This document shows, in pieces, positions 44,438-54,000 of a DNA stretch of 64,000 nucleotides. The notes beneath the pieces were generated by a model. It did no database searches. It saw only the letters and a list, made by a program, of their open reading frames with translations, and was not told the origin of the DNA. The stretch is taken from contig JAHBWD010000018.1 of assembly GCA_019637175.1 (NCBI GenBank), forward strand, positions 1 through 64,000. The letters run 5' to 3'. This DNA is from Labilithrix sp. (GTDB lineage: Bacteria; Myxococcota_A; Polyangia; Polyangiales; Polyangiaceae). The translations under genes were made by a program, and so were the position numbers. How positions within the stretch are numbered: the stretch's first letter is position 1; every line of letters begins with the position of its first letter.

Positions 44438-44508
44438 TGCTCCGTCAGGTCTACCTGCTGCCGCTCGCGTTGATCTACGTCGCCCTCGTGCTCTGGCAGC
44501 GCCGATGA
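44437..44508 (+). CDS. Candidate 23-residue membrane peptide
   Basis: An ORF whose ATG overlaps the SDR stop (TGATG). It encodes a single hydrophobic helix (VYLLPLALIYVALVLWQ) with a basic tail. The coupled start and the membrane-helix character support reality, but 23 codons are too few for confidence. Confidence 0.3.
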   Translation: MLRQVYLLPLALIYVALVLWQRR

Positions 44509-44562
44509 GCCGATGACTTGGAACGGCGCTCGCATGGCTCTCGATCGAAGATGGAGGGAATC

Positions 44563-44799
44563 ATGGTCGAGCGAAAGTTGTCGACGTTGACCTGGGTAGC
44601 GATCGCGTTCGTCGTGATCGGCGCGCTGAACTGGGGCCTCATCGGTCTCTTCAACTTCGATCTGGTCGCGGCGATCTTCGGTCCGATGACGCTGCTGAGC
44701 CGGATCCTCTACACCGTGGTCGGGTTGGGTGGCGTATACCTGCTCGTCGACGCCTCGCGCCTGCGCGAAGAGCGTCGGACGGTCGCCACGGTGACCTGA
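44563..44799 (+). CDS. DUF378-family small membrane protein
   Basis: A 78-residue protein preceded by GGAGGGAATC. It has the DUF378 pattern: WVAIAFVVIGALNWGLIGL, FDLVAAIFGP, then a second helix RILYTVVGLGGVYLLVDA. Two membrane helices with both ends probably cytoplasmic. Function of the family is unknown. It lies 22 bp ahead of the GuaB1 gene. Confidence 0.85.
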   Translation: MVERKLSTLTWVAIAFVVIGALNWGLIGLFNFDLVAAIFGPMTLLSRILYTVVGLGGVYLLVDASRLREERRTVATVT

Positions 44800-44821
44800 T
44801 CTGCGCTAGCGTTCCGGCGCT

Positions 44822-46270
44822 TTGCGATTCCTCCATCCTGCCCACGACGAAGAGCTGGAGCTCTCCAACGACGACGTGTTCCTGAACCCGGGCTACTTCG
44901 ACGGTAGCTCGCGGCTCGACACGAACCTGGCGCCGCCGGACTTCCCCGGCAGCGCGCACCCCATCGTCAGCGCGAACATGAACGCCGTCACCGGCAAGCG
45001 CATGGCGGAGACGATGGCGCGTTTTGGCGGCTTGGGCGTTCTTCCCCAGGACATGGATCTCGAGACGGTCGCGCGGATCGTGAAGTTCATCCACGCGGCC
45101 GATCCTCGCTACGACACGCCGCTCGCGGTCTCGCCGCGCGAGTCGCTGCGCGACGTGCAGGGCATCATCCGCAAGCGCTCCCACGATCTCGTGGTCGTGA
45201 TCGACGAAGAGCGCCGCCCGATCGGGATCTTGACGCACGCCGATCTGCGCGATCGCGATCAGTACACTCCCGCTCGCCTCCTCATGTCGCAGCGCCTCAT
45301 CACGCTGCCGGTGGGGATCTCGAACCGCGAGGCTTTCCTCCAGATGGAAGAGCATCGCGTCTCCGCCGCGCCCGTGCTCGACGAGAGCGGGCGGCTCCAC
45401 GGCGTCATCACGCGCGACGACGCGGTGCGCCTCGAGCTCCTCCGGCCGGCGCTCTCGCCGAAGGGCGAGCTGATGGTCGCCGCCGCGCTCGGCATCTCCG
45501 CGCAGGCGCCCGAGCTCGCGGGCAAGCTCCTCGACATCGGCGTCTCCGCGATCGTCCTCGACACCGCGCACGGCCACCAGCGGCGGATGCTCGAGGCGAT
45601 CCGCGCCGTGAAGGCGGTCGTGAACGGCAAGGTGCCGATCGTCGCGGGCAACGTGTGCACCGCCGAGGGCACGCGGGCGCTCATCGAGGCGGGCGCCGAC
45701 GTGGTGAAGGTCAACGTCGGCCCGGGCGCGATGTGCACGACGCGGATGCAGACGGGCACGGGGCGGCCGACGTTCACGTCGGTGCTCGTCTGCGCGCGCG
45801 AGGCGCGCGCGCTCGGCAAGCACGTGTGGGCCGACGGCGGCGTGAAGCACCCGCGCGACGTCGCGCTCTACCTCGCGGCCGGCGCCTCGCGCGTCATGAT
45901 CGGCACCGCGCTCGCCGGCACCTACGAGAGCCCGGGCGACGTGAAGGAGGATCGCGACGGCCTCTTGTACAAAGAGAACTACGGCATGGCCAGCGGGCGC
46001 GCCGTCAGCGATCGCACCGCCGATCACGATCCGTTCGAGCGCGCGAAGAAGGGCTTCTTCCGCGAAGGCATCTCGACCTCGCGCATCTACATCCGCGAGG
46101 GCCAAGAGAGCGCCGCCGCGATCCTCGTCGAGATGATCACGGGTGTTCAGTCGGCGTTCACGTACGCCGGCGCGCGCACCGTCACCGAGTTCCACGAGCG
46201 CGCGGTCGTCGGCGTCCAGACGCCTGCGGGCTACGGCGAAGGCACGCCGCACGGCACGATCCGCCGGTGA
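44822..46270 (+). CDS. guaB1: GuaB1-type IMP dehydrogenase/GMP reductase family enzyme
   Basis: A 482-residue TIM-barrel enzyme with two CBS domains (residues about 90-215) set between barrel halves. The TTG start gives the expected N-terminus RFLHPAHDEELELSNDDVFL. The active-site loop is GPGAMCTTRMQTGTGRPTF, with catalytic Cys in ICTTR-like context (here MCTTR). This loop and N-terminus match the GuaB1 subgroup, whose mycobacterial member is a GMP reductase, rather than canonical GuaB. The assignment to reductase activity is inference from the family. It ends 1 bp from the convergent exonuclease gene. Confidence 0.85.
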   Translation: MRFLHPAHDEELELSNDDVFLNPGYFDGSSRLDTNLAPPDFPGSAHPIVSANMNAVTGKRMAETMARFGGLGVLPQDMDLETVARIVKFIHAADPRYDTPLAVSPRESLRDVQGIIRKRSHDLVVVIDEERRPIGILTHADLRDRDQYTPARLLMSQRLITLPVGISNREAFLQMEEHRVSAAPVLDESGRLHGVITRDDAVRLELLRPALSPKGELMVAAALGISAQAPELAGKLLDIGVSAIVLDTAHGHQRRMLEAIRAVKAVVNGKVPIVAGNVCTAEGTRALIEAGADVVKVNVGPGAMCTTRMQTGTGRPTFTSVLVCAREARALGKHVWADGGVKHPRDVALYLAAGASRVMIGTALAGTYESPGDVKEDRDGLLYKENYGMASGRAVSDRTADHDPFERAKKGFFREGISTSRIYIREGQESAAAILVEMITGVQSAFTYAGARTVTEFHERAVVGVQTPAGYGEGTPHGTIRR

Positions 46271-46271
46271 A

Positions 46272-47057
46272 TCAAGCCCAGCGCGGCCAGCCTGCGAGCG
46301 CGCTCTCGATCGCGCGCCAGCCCGCGTAGGGAAGCGTCGCGATCGCGGCGCGGACGCCGTCGACGCTCCGGTCGAAGTCCGCGGGCGAGATCCGCCCGCA
46401 GTGGCGCGCCCAGGAGAGGAAGACGAGGAGCGTCTGCACCGTGTCGAGCTTGCAATACTCGGCCACGCGCCCGTCGCCCTCGAGCACGTGATCGTAGATC
46501 GGCCGCTCGAGGAAGCCCTTGCCCGGCAGCGAGAGCACGCCGCACATCGTGTCGAGACCGGCGCGCGCCGAAGCGCCGAAGCTCGAGAGCGCGTCCATCA
46601 CGTCGACGTGGAGATCGTGCCGGCGGCTGACGTAGTTGTTGGCCTCGCGCTCGCCGTCGACGCGATAGAAGTCCCCCGCGACGACGCCGAGCACCATCGC
46701 GCGGTAGCGGAGCACCGGCAGATCGAACGAGCCGCCGTTCCACGAAACGAGGCGCGGCGCGCGCGACGCCAGCGCGAAGAAGCCCTCGACGTGGCTCCGC
46801 TCGTCCATCGCGGCGCCGCCGAGCTCGCGCACGCTCACGGCTCCGGTCGACGGCTCGAGCGTCGTCACGCACACGCTCACGACGCGGTGCCAGGGCAGCT
46901 GAGGATATTCGCTGCGCCCGCCGGTCTCTTCGAGGCGCAGGCGCACCATCTCGTGGATCACCTCGGCGTCGGTGCCCTCGATCGCCGTGAGGCGCCGGCC
47001 GAGGTCGGGATCGGGGATCGTCTCGATGTCGAAGGACGCGATGGGGCGATCGAACAT
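46272..47057 (-). CDS. DEDDy-type 3'-5' exonuclease (PolB-like)
   Basis: A 261-residue predicted 3'-5' exonuclease of the PF10108 type (DNA polymerase B-like exonuclease 2). Motif I is FDIET (Asp10, Glu12), motif II SWNGGSFDLPVLRYR and motif III YCKLDTVQT, with Tyr and Asp. These are the metal-binding residues of the DEDDy family. It probably acts on single-stranded DNA or RNA ends; the substrate is unknown. It is a lone gene with no partner polymerase. Confidence 0.88.
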   Translation of the reverse strand: MFDRPIASFDIETIPDPDLGRRLTAIEGTDAEVIHEMVRLRLEETGGRSEYPQLPWHRVVSVCVTTLEPSTGAVSVRELGGAAMDERSHVEGFFALASRAPRLVSWNGGSFDLPVLRYRAMVLGVVAGDFYRVDGEREANNYVSRRHDLHVDVMDALSSFGASARAGLDTMCGVLSLPGKGFLERPIYDHVLEGDGRVAEYCKLDTVQTLLVFLSWARHCGRISPADFDRSVDGVRAAIATLPYAGWRAIESALAGWPRWA

Positions 47058-47135
47058 GGAGAGATCGCTATCAGGTCTGACGACGAATGGTCGTCGGACG
47101 TTGCCTCGTTCCGACGCGCTCGAAGACTCGCGCCA

Positions 47136-48497
47136 TCAGAGCCGGATGGTCTTGACGTTCACGAACTCGCGCAGCCCCTCGCGCGAGAGCTCGCGTCCGT
47201 AGCCCGAGTCTTTGACGCCGCCGAATGGAAGCCGGGGGTCGGACGAGACCATCGCGCCGAAGAAGGTCATCCCTGCTTCGATCTCGTCGATGAAGCGCGC
47301 CCGCTCGTTGCGATCCGTCGTCCAGACGCTGCTCGCGAGGCCGTATCGCGTCGCGTTCGCGAGATCGATCGCCTCGTCGACGTCGCTCACGGAGAAGAGC
47401 GACGCGACGGGGCCGAAGATCTCGTCGTCGTACGCCGGCGAGCCCTTGGGCACGTCGACGAGCACGGTGGGCGCATAGAAGAAGCCCTTGCGCGGGAGGC
47501 GGTCGCCGCCGAGCTTCACGCGCGCGCCGGCCTCGACGCTCTCCCGCACCTGACGCTCGACGCGCTCGATCGCCTCGCGCGTCGCGAGCGGCCCGACGTC
47601 GGTCTCGGGATCGAGCGGATCGCCGACGCGCAGCTCCTGCATCCCGCGAACGAAGAGCTCCTCGAAGCGCGGATAGACCTCGCGATGGATGATGAAGCGC
47701 TTCGCCGCGTTGCACGCCTGCCCCGCGTTCACCGTCCGCGCGCGCACCCCGACGCGCGCGGCGTCCTCGAGGTTCGCGCTCGGCATCACGATGAAGGGAT
47801 CGCTGCCGCCCAGCTCCAGCACCGTCTTCTTGAGGCGCTGCGCGGCGCGCGCGCCGACGGATCGACCGGCCTCGGTGCTCCCGGTGAGCGAAACGGCGGC
47901 GACGCGCGGATCGTCGATGACCCTGCGCACGCGGTCCGCGCTGACGAGGAGCGTCTGGAAGATCCCCTCGCTGTAGCCGGCGCGAGCGAGCAGCTTCTCG
48001 ATGACGAGCGCGCACCGCGGCGTCGACGACGCCGGCTTGAAGAGGACGACGTTGCCCGCCATGAGGGCCGCCGACGCGCACCGGAAGGTCTGCCAGAAGG
48101 GGAAGTTCCACGGCATGATCGCCAGCACGACGCCGAGCGGCAGGAAGCGCACGAAGCTTCGCATACCCTCGGTGCGGATCTCGACGTCGGCGAGGTGAGC
48201 CGCTCCGTGCTCGGCGTAGTAGCGGCAGGCGCGCGCGGACTTCTTGACCTCGTCGATCGCGGAGGCGAGCGGCTTGCCCATCTCGAGCGTGATCCCTCCG
48301 GCCAGGAGCGGCGCCTCCGCTTCGAGGAGATCCGCCACACGCGACAGCATGCGCGCGCGAAGCTCGATCGTGGTCCGCCGGTAGACGCCGTAGGCCCGCG
48401 CGGCGCGCGAGATTCGCTCGTCGATCTCGGCGTCGCTGAGCTCGTCGATCTCCTCGATGACCTGGCCGGTCGCGGGGTCGATGCTCTGGATGGGCAT
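47136..48497 (-). CDS. Aldehyde dehydrogenase (succinate-semialdehyde dehydrogenase-like)
   Basis: A 453-residue NAD(P)-dependent aldehyde dehydrogenase. ATG at 48497 is preferred to a GTG two codons earlier. Signatures: PWNFPFWQ in the N-terminal domain, Gly-rich SLTGSTEAGRSVG, general base in LELGGSDPFIV and catalytic Cys in NAGQACNAAKRF. The pattern is closest to succinate-semialdehyde dehydrogenase (GabD/Sad), which makes succinate; substrate specificity needs testing. No GABA-transaminase gene is nearby. Confidence 0.87.
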   Translation of the reverse strand: MPIQSIDPATGQVIEEIDELSDAEIDERISRAARAYGVYRRTTIELRARMLSRVADLLEAEAPLLAGGITLEMGKPLASAIDEVKKSARACRYYAEHGAAHLADVEIRTEGMRSFVRFLPLGVVLAIMPWNFPFWQTFRCASAALMAGNVVLFKPASSTPRCALVIEKLLARAGYSEGIFQTLLVSADRVRRVIDDPRVAAVSLTGSTEAGRSVGARAAQRLKKTVLELGGSDPFIVMPSANLEDAARVGVRARTVNAGQACNAAKRFIIHREVYPRFEELFVRGMQELRVGDPLDPETDVGPLATREAIERVERQVRESVEAGARVKLGGDRLPRKGFFYAPTVLVDVPKGSPAYDDEIFGPVASLFSVSDVDEAIDLANATRYGLASSVWTTDRNERARFIDEIEAGMTFFGAMVSSDPRLPFGGVKDSGYGRELSREGLREFVNVKTIRL

Positions 48498-48548
48498 TCC
48501 CACCGCAGTGCAATCCGCGCACCGCGCGCGCCCGACGCGCTCGACCGA

Positions 48549-48827
48549 TCAGCGGTGCGCGAGCAGAGGCACGAGCGAGACGGCGAAGTAGATCGCCGCG
48601 TTGAGCCAGGCGTTGCCGGCGGGCTGGCCGAGCTTCTTCAGCGTGTTGCCCTCGAGGATCGAGACGATGCCGGCGGTCGCCCAGAGAACGACGCGACCGT
48701 AGACGAAGATCGGCATGCGCTGGACGAGCGAGAGAACGATCAGCCCGATCGCGATGAGGACGACGATCTTGCGCAGCTTCTGGAGCGACGCGAGGTTCTC
48801 GATGAGGCCCGCCTGTTCGTCGTTCAT
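48549..48827 (-). CDS. Small membrane protein, unknown function
   Basis: A 92-residue protein with about three helices: IVVLIAIGLIVLSLVQR, VLWATAGIVSILEGN and AIYFAVSLVPLLAH. The N-terminal 20 residues are soluble. GGAGG directly abuts the ATG. No family is recognised. It may be co-transcribed with the aldehyde dehydrogenase gene downstream. Confidence 0.6.
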   Translation of the reverse strand: MNDEQAGLIENLASLQKLRKIVVLIAIGLIVLSLVQRMPIFVYGRVVLWATAGIVSILEGNTLKKLGQPAGNAWLNAAIYFAVSLVPLLAHR

Positions 48828-48886
48828 CCTCCAGAGCTTACTACCCCTCTTCGTGGAGCACGAGCCGCCGCGGTAGACTCTGCGCA

Positions 48887-49135
48887 GTGGCGAAGCTGGC
48901 GCGGATCCTTCGTGTGCTCGGGCTCGGTGTGATCGGCGTGAGCGTCGTGGGCACGCTGATCGGGATCGCGCAGGGCTGCATCCAGCTCCAGTCCTCCGAT
49001 CTGTCGGCCGGCGACGAAGCGCGGATCCGCGGGCGCACGGCGGCCGAGGCGCTCTACGACGTCGGCATCGGCGTCGTGATCGGCGGCGGTCTGCTCGTCG
49101 CGAGCGTCGTCGTGAAGCGACGCGCCAAAGAGTGA
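48887..49135 (+). CDS. Small two-helix membrane protein
   Basis: An 82-residue protein starting with GTG at 48887. Two hydrophobic helices (about residues 8-30 and 58-76) flank a short polar loop and the C-terminus is basic. No family is recognised. It is divergent from the previous small membrane-protein gene and meets the methyltransferase gene tail-to-tail with a 1-bp gap. Confidence 0.6.
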   Translation: MAKLARILRVLGLGVIGVSVVGTLIGIAQGCIQLQSSDLSAGDEARIRGRTAAEALYDVGIGVVIGGGLLVASVVVKRRAKE

Positions 49136-49136
49136 T

Positions 49137-49934
49137 TCACGTCGGAAGGCGAGCCCACGCCTGAACGACACGAGGGAGCCCCATCACGGTCTCCACGTCG
49201 GCCGCCATGCCGAGCAGATCGTCGACGAGCGGCTCCACCTCGTCGGGGAGCGCGTGCCTCTCCTCGATCGCGGCGTCGCCGATCGCTCTCATCGTGAGGC
49301 CGGGCACGAGCTTCACGTCGCCGCGCATGCCCATCGGTTGCACGACGTTGACCTCGATGCCGGTGAGGCCCGCGCGTGAGAGCAACCCGGGCAGGCGCGG
49401 GCCGATGTTGGGATCGGCGCCGCGGCTCTGCACCGTCCTCGTGTAGAGCTCGACGAAGCGACGGTGCGAAGCGCTCGCGGGATGACAGAACGAGCCCGAG
49501 AAGTCGACGTCCTCGACGACGATGGCGCCGCCGGGCCGGAGCAGCTCGACGAGTCGACTGAGCACGGCGAGAGGATCTCTCATGTGCGTGAGGACGAAGC
49601 GCACGTAGATGAGATCGAACTCCGGCGCTCCGCCCATCTTGGTGGCGTCGACGCAACGAAGCTCGACGCACGAGGACGCGGTCGCCTGCGCCTGCTCGCG
49701 CGCGACGTCGAGCTTCATCGCGTCGAGCTCGACGCCGACCACCCGCCCCTTCGGTCCGACGCGGCGCGCGAGCTCGAAGGTCACGCTCCCGATGCCGCAG
49801 CCGACGTCGAGGCACGCGATCTCGGGGTTGACGCCGACGCGATCGAACAGCGCCCACGTGAACGGCTGCATGATCCGACCGAGCAGTCGCTGCCGCTCGA
49901 TGGGGCAGCCGGTCATGTAATCGTCCGCCCTCAC
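49137..49934 (-). CDS. Class I SAM-dependent methyltransferase
   Basis: A 265-residue Rossmann-fold methyltransferase. The GTG at 49934 fits the family N-terminus (DDYMTG...RQRLLGRIMQPF). SAM-binding motif I is CLDVGCGIGSV, followed by VVGVELDA (motif post-I) and LIYVRFVLTHMRDP (motif II region). The C-terminal part has the loose FCHPASASHRRFVELY pattern of small-molecule methyltransferases. The substrate is unknown. A strong hairpin lies 77 bp upstream. Confidence 0.87.
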   Translation of the reverse strand: MRADDYMTGCPIERQRLLGRIMQPFTWALFDRVGVNPEIACLDVGCGIGSVTFELARRVGPKGRVVGVELDAMKLDVAREQAQATASSCVELRCVDATKMGGAPEFDLIYVRFVLTHMRDPLAVLSRLVELLRPGGAIVVEDVDFSGSFCHPASASHRRFVELYTRTVQSRGADPNIGPRLPGLLSRAGLTGIEVNVVQPMGMRGDVKLVPGLTMRAIGDAAIEERHALPDEVEPLVDDLLGMAADVETVMGLPRVVQAWARLPT

Positions 49935-50010
49935 TGGAGGCGACGGTACCACGGCGAGGGGTCTCGCGGCCGGTCGACTGGGGCAAGACGCACCACACGA
50001 AAACGCGAAC

Positions 50011-50038
50011 GCCCTCGACGCTTTGAAAGCGTGAGGGC
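50011..50038 (-). terminator. Strong bipartite hairpin, likely terminator of the DUF2306-like gene
   Basis: GCCCTC (50011-50016) and GAGGGC (50033-50038) bracket a second stem CGCTTT/AAAGCG. On the minus strand it is followed by GTTCGCGTTTTC, a weak U-rich tail, and lies 33 bp after the stop of the gene at 50071. A second small hairpin (GTTGC/GCAAC, 50045-50059) lies between. Confidence 0.5.
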
Positions 50039-50070
50039 GGCTCTGTTGCAATTCGCAACGGTCGCGGGGA

Positions 50071-50586
50071 TCAGCCGATGCGAGCGTAGAGCCTCCGCGC
50101 CGCGCCCATCGACGCGCGCTCACCACGGAGCGCGCGCACCTGGAGCGCCGCGCCGACGAGGAAGAGGAGGAAGAGCGCGCCGGTCACCGCCTGGAGCTCC
50201 GGCGCTTCGGGGCTCGCGACCAGCGGCGCGCCGACGGGCAGTCGCGTCGTCGTCTCCGTGACGCCGGGGATCAGGTGGAAGAGGAAGGTCGCCGAGTACG
50301 CGACCGTCTCGACCTCCCGCGACGCGCGACCGAAGATCGAAGTGCGCTTCGCGGCGACGGCGAGCGCGATCACGGCGAGGGTGAGGATCGCGAGCGCGTG
50401 CGGCTTGCCGAAGCCACCGTGATGGAAGATGCCGAGCCCGGTGGCCGCCGTGAGGACGGTCATGCTCACGTAGAGCTTCCCCACGCGATTCTCGAGCGAG
50501 ATCTTCTTGTCGCGAACGAGGGCGACGAGACCGGCGCCGAGGGCGACCAAGCTGAGGACCGTGTGAAACATACCGAACGGGGTCAT
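50071..50586 (-). CDS. DUF2306-like four-helix membrane protein
   Basis: A 171-residue polytopic membrane protein with GAAGGAGA before its ATG. Helices: FHTVLSLVALGAGLVALV, LYVSMTVLTAATGLGIF, HALAILTLAVIALAVAA and FLFLVGAALQVRAL. A conserved-looking HHGGFGKPHALA links the helices and could bind metal or haem. The layout resembles DUF2306 proteins. It is divergent from the lanthipeptide precursor gene, sharing its 186-bp promoter region; a link to lantibiotic immunity is speculative. Confidence 0.7.
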   Translation of the reverse strand: MTPFGMFHTVLSLVALGAGLVALVRDKKISLENRVGKLYVSMTVLTAATGLGIFHHGGFGKPHALAILTLAVIALAVAAKRTSIFGRASREVETVAYSATFLFHLIPGVTETTTRLPVGAPLVASPEAPELQAVTGALFLLFLVGAALQVRALRGERASMGAARRLYARIG

Positions 50587-50668
50587 GACGAATCTCCTTC
50601 GACACGGAGCTCAGCATCCGCCGTGCCTCGACCGAGAACGTCTGTTTCCGCGAGGTTGCCGCGAGGAC

Positions 50669-50689
50669 GCTGATGGCCCTCCCATCAGC
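50669..50689. promoter_or_regulatory. Perfect 8-bp inverted repeat in the lanA promoter region
   Basis: GCTGATGG (50669-50676) and CCATCAGC (50682-50689) flank CCCTC. It is 84 bp upstream of the precursor ATG. Two more dyads follow: TGTCG/CGACA (50691-50706) and GGTCGCGACC (50717-50726). Confidence 0.5.
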
Positions 50690-50716
50690 ATGTCGATCTC
50701 CCGACAGGTCGCCAGT

Positions 50717-50726
50717 GGTCGCGACC
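50717..50726. promoter_or_regulatory. 10-bp palindrome near the lanA -10 region
   Basis: GGTCGCGACC is a perfect palindrome just before CCTTCCGATAGACT, which could contain a -10-like GATAGACT. It is 47 bp upstream of the precursor ATG, the right place for an operator. Confidence 0.4.
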
Positions 50727-50772
50727 AGGGCCTTCCGATAGACTCCCTTCCCTCTCGACGGGAGGAACGAAC

Positions 50773-51003
50773 ATGGCGGTCGACATCAAGCGTGCGCTCA
50801 AGGACAAAGCCTATCTCGACAGCCTGGACGACGAGCAGGTCAAGGAGCTCCTCGCGAACGCGGCCGGGAGCGGCGAGCTCAGCGAGGCCGAGCTCGACGA
50901 CGTCGCCGGCGGCATGAGGCCGGCGGGTGCCGGGAGCTGCGGGACGACGACGGGCTCGTGTCTCGCCTGCAAGCGTTCGCAGACGACCGGCGCCTGCAAG
51001 TAG
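50773..51003 (+). CDS. lanA: Class II lanthipeptide precursor peptide (LanA)
   Basis: A 76-residue peptide preceded by GGAGGAAC and followed after 13 bp by a LanM gene. The leader (1-47) is acidic and helical and ends in the double-glycine site: ELSEAELDDVAGG. The core after Gly47 has 29 residues with 4 Cys (56, 63, 66, 75), 3 Ser (55, 62, 69) and 5 Thr (58-60, 71, 72), so up to four lanthionine or methyllanthionine rings could form. The leader resembles the mersacidin/lichenicidin type in its GG motif. The core sequence is not one I recognise. Modification by the adjacent LanM is inference from position and motif. Confidence 0.9.
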   Translation: MAVDIKRALKDKAYLDSLDDEQVKELLANAAGSGELSEAELDDVAGGMRPAGAGSCGTTTGSCLACKRSQTTGACK

Positions 51004-51016
51004 CTGCGCGCACGCG

Positions 51017-54000
51017 GTGAGCCTTCGTTCCCACGCCTGGTTCGCCGCGCTCAACTTCGCCGAGCGCGCCGGCGTCGCGCCTTCGAAGGAGAGGTCGGAG
51101 CGGTTCGATCGTTGGCGCAAGCAGTCGCCGTTCGATTTGCACCCCACGCTGTGGAGCGATCGGCTCGCCGAAGGAGGCTTCGGAGAGCCGACGTTCGCCG
51201 CGCTCCTCGCGGAGAGCGCGGCCGAGTCGAGCGCGCGCGTCCGCGCGCCCGACTGGATGATCGCGCTCGACGAGGCGCTCGCGGCTCACGCCGCGGGCCG
51301 CGCGCCCGACCCGCTGCTGGCGCAGGCGATCGCGAGCGAAGCGGAGCGCTACCATCGCGCCGCGCTGCGGCTCGTGGCGCCGTTCATCGAGCGCGAGCTC
51401 CCGCGCCTGCGCGCGGCGGTGATGGCGGCCGCGACGCGCGCGCCGCTCGACGAGGCGGCGCTCCTCTCACAGGCCGTCGCCCACGTCGCCGAGCTCGCAG
51501 GGCTGCCGCTGATGCGCGTCGTCGCGTTCGAAGTGAGCGTGGCCCGCGCGCGCGGTCTCCTCACAGCCGCCTCGAGCGAAGCGCGCTTCGACGAGCTCAT
51601 CGACGCGATCGCCGACGCCGAAGCGCTCCTCTACTTCTACGAACGACACGCGGTGCTCGCGCGCCACGTGTCGGCGGCGATCGCGTGCTTCACCGAGGCT
51701 TGCGCGACGTTCTTCACGCACCTCGGCGAGGATTGGCCGGAGCTGCTCGCGTCGCTCGCCGCCGGCAGGCCTCCCGGGCCGCTCGTGGAGATGAAGCCGG
51801 GCGCAGGCGACACGCACCGCCGCGGCAAGACCGTCATTCACCTACGGTTCGAGTCGGGGCTCCGCCTCGTTTACAAGCCTCGCGCCGGCGACGTCGACGA
51901 CGCCTACGCCGCGCTCCTCGAGTGGCTCGCCGCGCGCGGCGGCGACGACGTCTTCGTCGCGGCGTCGCCGAAGATCGTGAGCCGCGGCGATCACCTGTGG
52001 AGCGCCTTCGTCGCGCGCGACGCCTGCGACGATCGCGCCGCCGTCGAGCGGTTCTACCGCCGTCAAGGCGCTCACCTCGCGCTCTTCTACGTGCTCGGCG
52101 CGACCGACATGCACGCGGAGAACATGATCGCCGCGGGCGAGCATCCGATGCTGGTCGATCTCGAGGCGCTGCTCGCGCCGCGCATCTCGCTGCGCCCCGA
52201 GCTCGAAGACACCAACCCGGCCGCCGACGTCGCGCTCGCCTCCGTGCTCGGCGCGCTCTTCCTGCCCGCTCGCGTCGAGGGCACCGACGAGACGCCGGGG
52301 TTCGACGTCTCCGCGCTCGGTCATCGACCGGGTCAGCGCGAGAGCCGCCCGATGGCGATCATGAAGAACGTCGCGACCGACGAGATGCGCGTCGCGTACG
52401 AGCGGCCCGAGCTCGACGAGACCGCGTCGCGCCCGATCCTCGACGGGCAGGAGCTCGACGCGGCCGACTGGGTCGACGTGATCTGCGACGGCTTCACCCG
52501 CGCATGGGAGGTGCTGGCAGCGCATCGCGACGAGCTCGTCGCCGGACCGCTCGATCGATTCCGGCGCACCGCGATTCGAATCATTCCGCGCGCGACGCGG
52601 GTCTACGCGGCGATGCTGATGACCAGCTATCACCCGAGCCTCCTCTCCGACGGGCTCGAGCGCGAGCGCGTATTCGACAAGCTGTGGCTCGGCGTGCGCT
52701 ACGAGCCGCTGCTCGGCCGCCTCGTCGCTTCCGAGCGCGCCGATCTCCACGACGGCGACGTCCCGTTCTTCTCGATGATCCCGTCGAGCCGTGACGTGCT
52801 CGACTCGCGGGGGCGCGTGATCGCCGATGCGTTCTCCGAGGCGCCGCTCGAGGCGGCGGCGCGCCGCGCACGAAGCCTCGACGCCGCGGAGATGCGCCGA
52901 CAGCTCTGGCTCATCCGCGCGTCGTTCGCGACGATCACCCTCGGCGAAGGCGAAGGCCGCTGGGTCCCTTCGATCGCCTCGCTCGAGCCGGTCGACGTCT
53001 CGCGCGACGCGCTGCTCGCGCGCGCGGGGCGGATCGCCGAGAGGCTCGAGGCGCTCGCGATCGAGCGCGACGGACGCGTCGGGTGGCTCGGCGTCGCGCT
53101 CCAGCGCGAGCGCGACTGGATGGTCATGCCCTCGCAGACCGATCTCTACAACGGCACGCCCGGCATCGCGCTCTTTCTCGCGCACCTCGGGAAGGTCACG
53201 GGGGCGACGCGATGGACGGAGCTCGCGCGCGCCGCGATGAACACCGTGGTGCCGCGCCTGCGCGTGCGCGTCACGTCGTCGCAGCCCATCCCCGTCGGCG
53301 CGATCGGCGAGATCGGCGGCGCGCTCTTCGCGTTCGCTCACCTCGGCGTCCTCCTCGAAGACGAAGCGCTCCTCGACGCGGCCGTCGAGATCGCGCGCGA
53401 CGCGCTCGTTCGACACGCGAGCGCGAGCAAGGACGACGACGTCGCCGAAGGCCACGCCGGCTGCGTCCTCGCGCTCCTCGCGCTCCACGCCGCGAGGCCG
53501 TCGAGCGATCTGCTCGCGATCGCGGCTCGCTCCGGCGACGCGCTTCGCGCGCGCGCGCGAACGCGCGCCGAGGGGATGACGTGGAGCAGCACGATCCCTT
53601 CCTCGGCGCCGCTCGCCGGCTTCTCTCACGGCGGCTCGGGGATCGCGATCGCGCTCCTTCGCTTCGCCGCCGCGACGAGCGACGAGCGCCTCGTCGATCT
53701 CGCGCGCGGCGCGCTCGCGTACGAGCGAACGCTCTTCGACGAAGAGGCGGGCGGCTGGCCCGACCTTCGCGACATCGCCGGGCGCGGGCGCGTCTTCGCG
53801 ACGCACTGGTGTCACGGCGCGCCCGGCATCGGTCTCGCTCGGCTCGAGGCCCATCGTGCGCTCCGCGATCCGCAGCTCCTCGACGAGGCGCGCGCGGCCG
53901 TGCGCGCCACCGAGCGGAGCGGCTTCGGCTCGAACCACTCGCTCTGTCACGGCGACTTCGGAAATCTCGAGCTCCTCTTCGCCGCGCGCGATCTCGACGG

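Noticed and set aside
50927..51016. Longer LanM starting at an ATG inside lanA
   Set aside because: It would be out of frame within lanA and add an Arg/Ala-rich stretch atypical of LanM. The GTG at 51017 gives the expected N-terminus.
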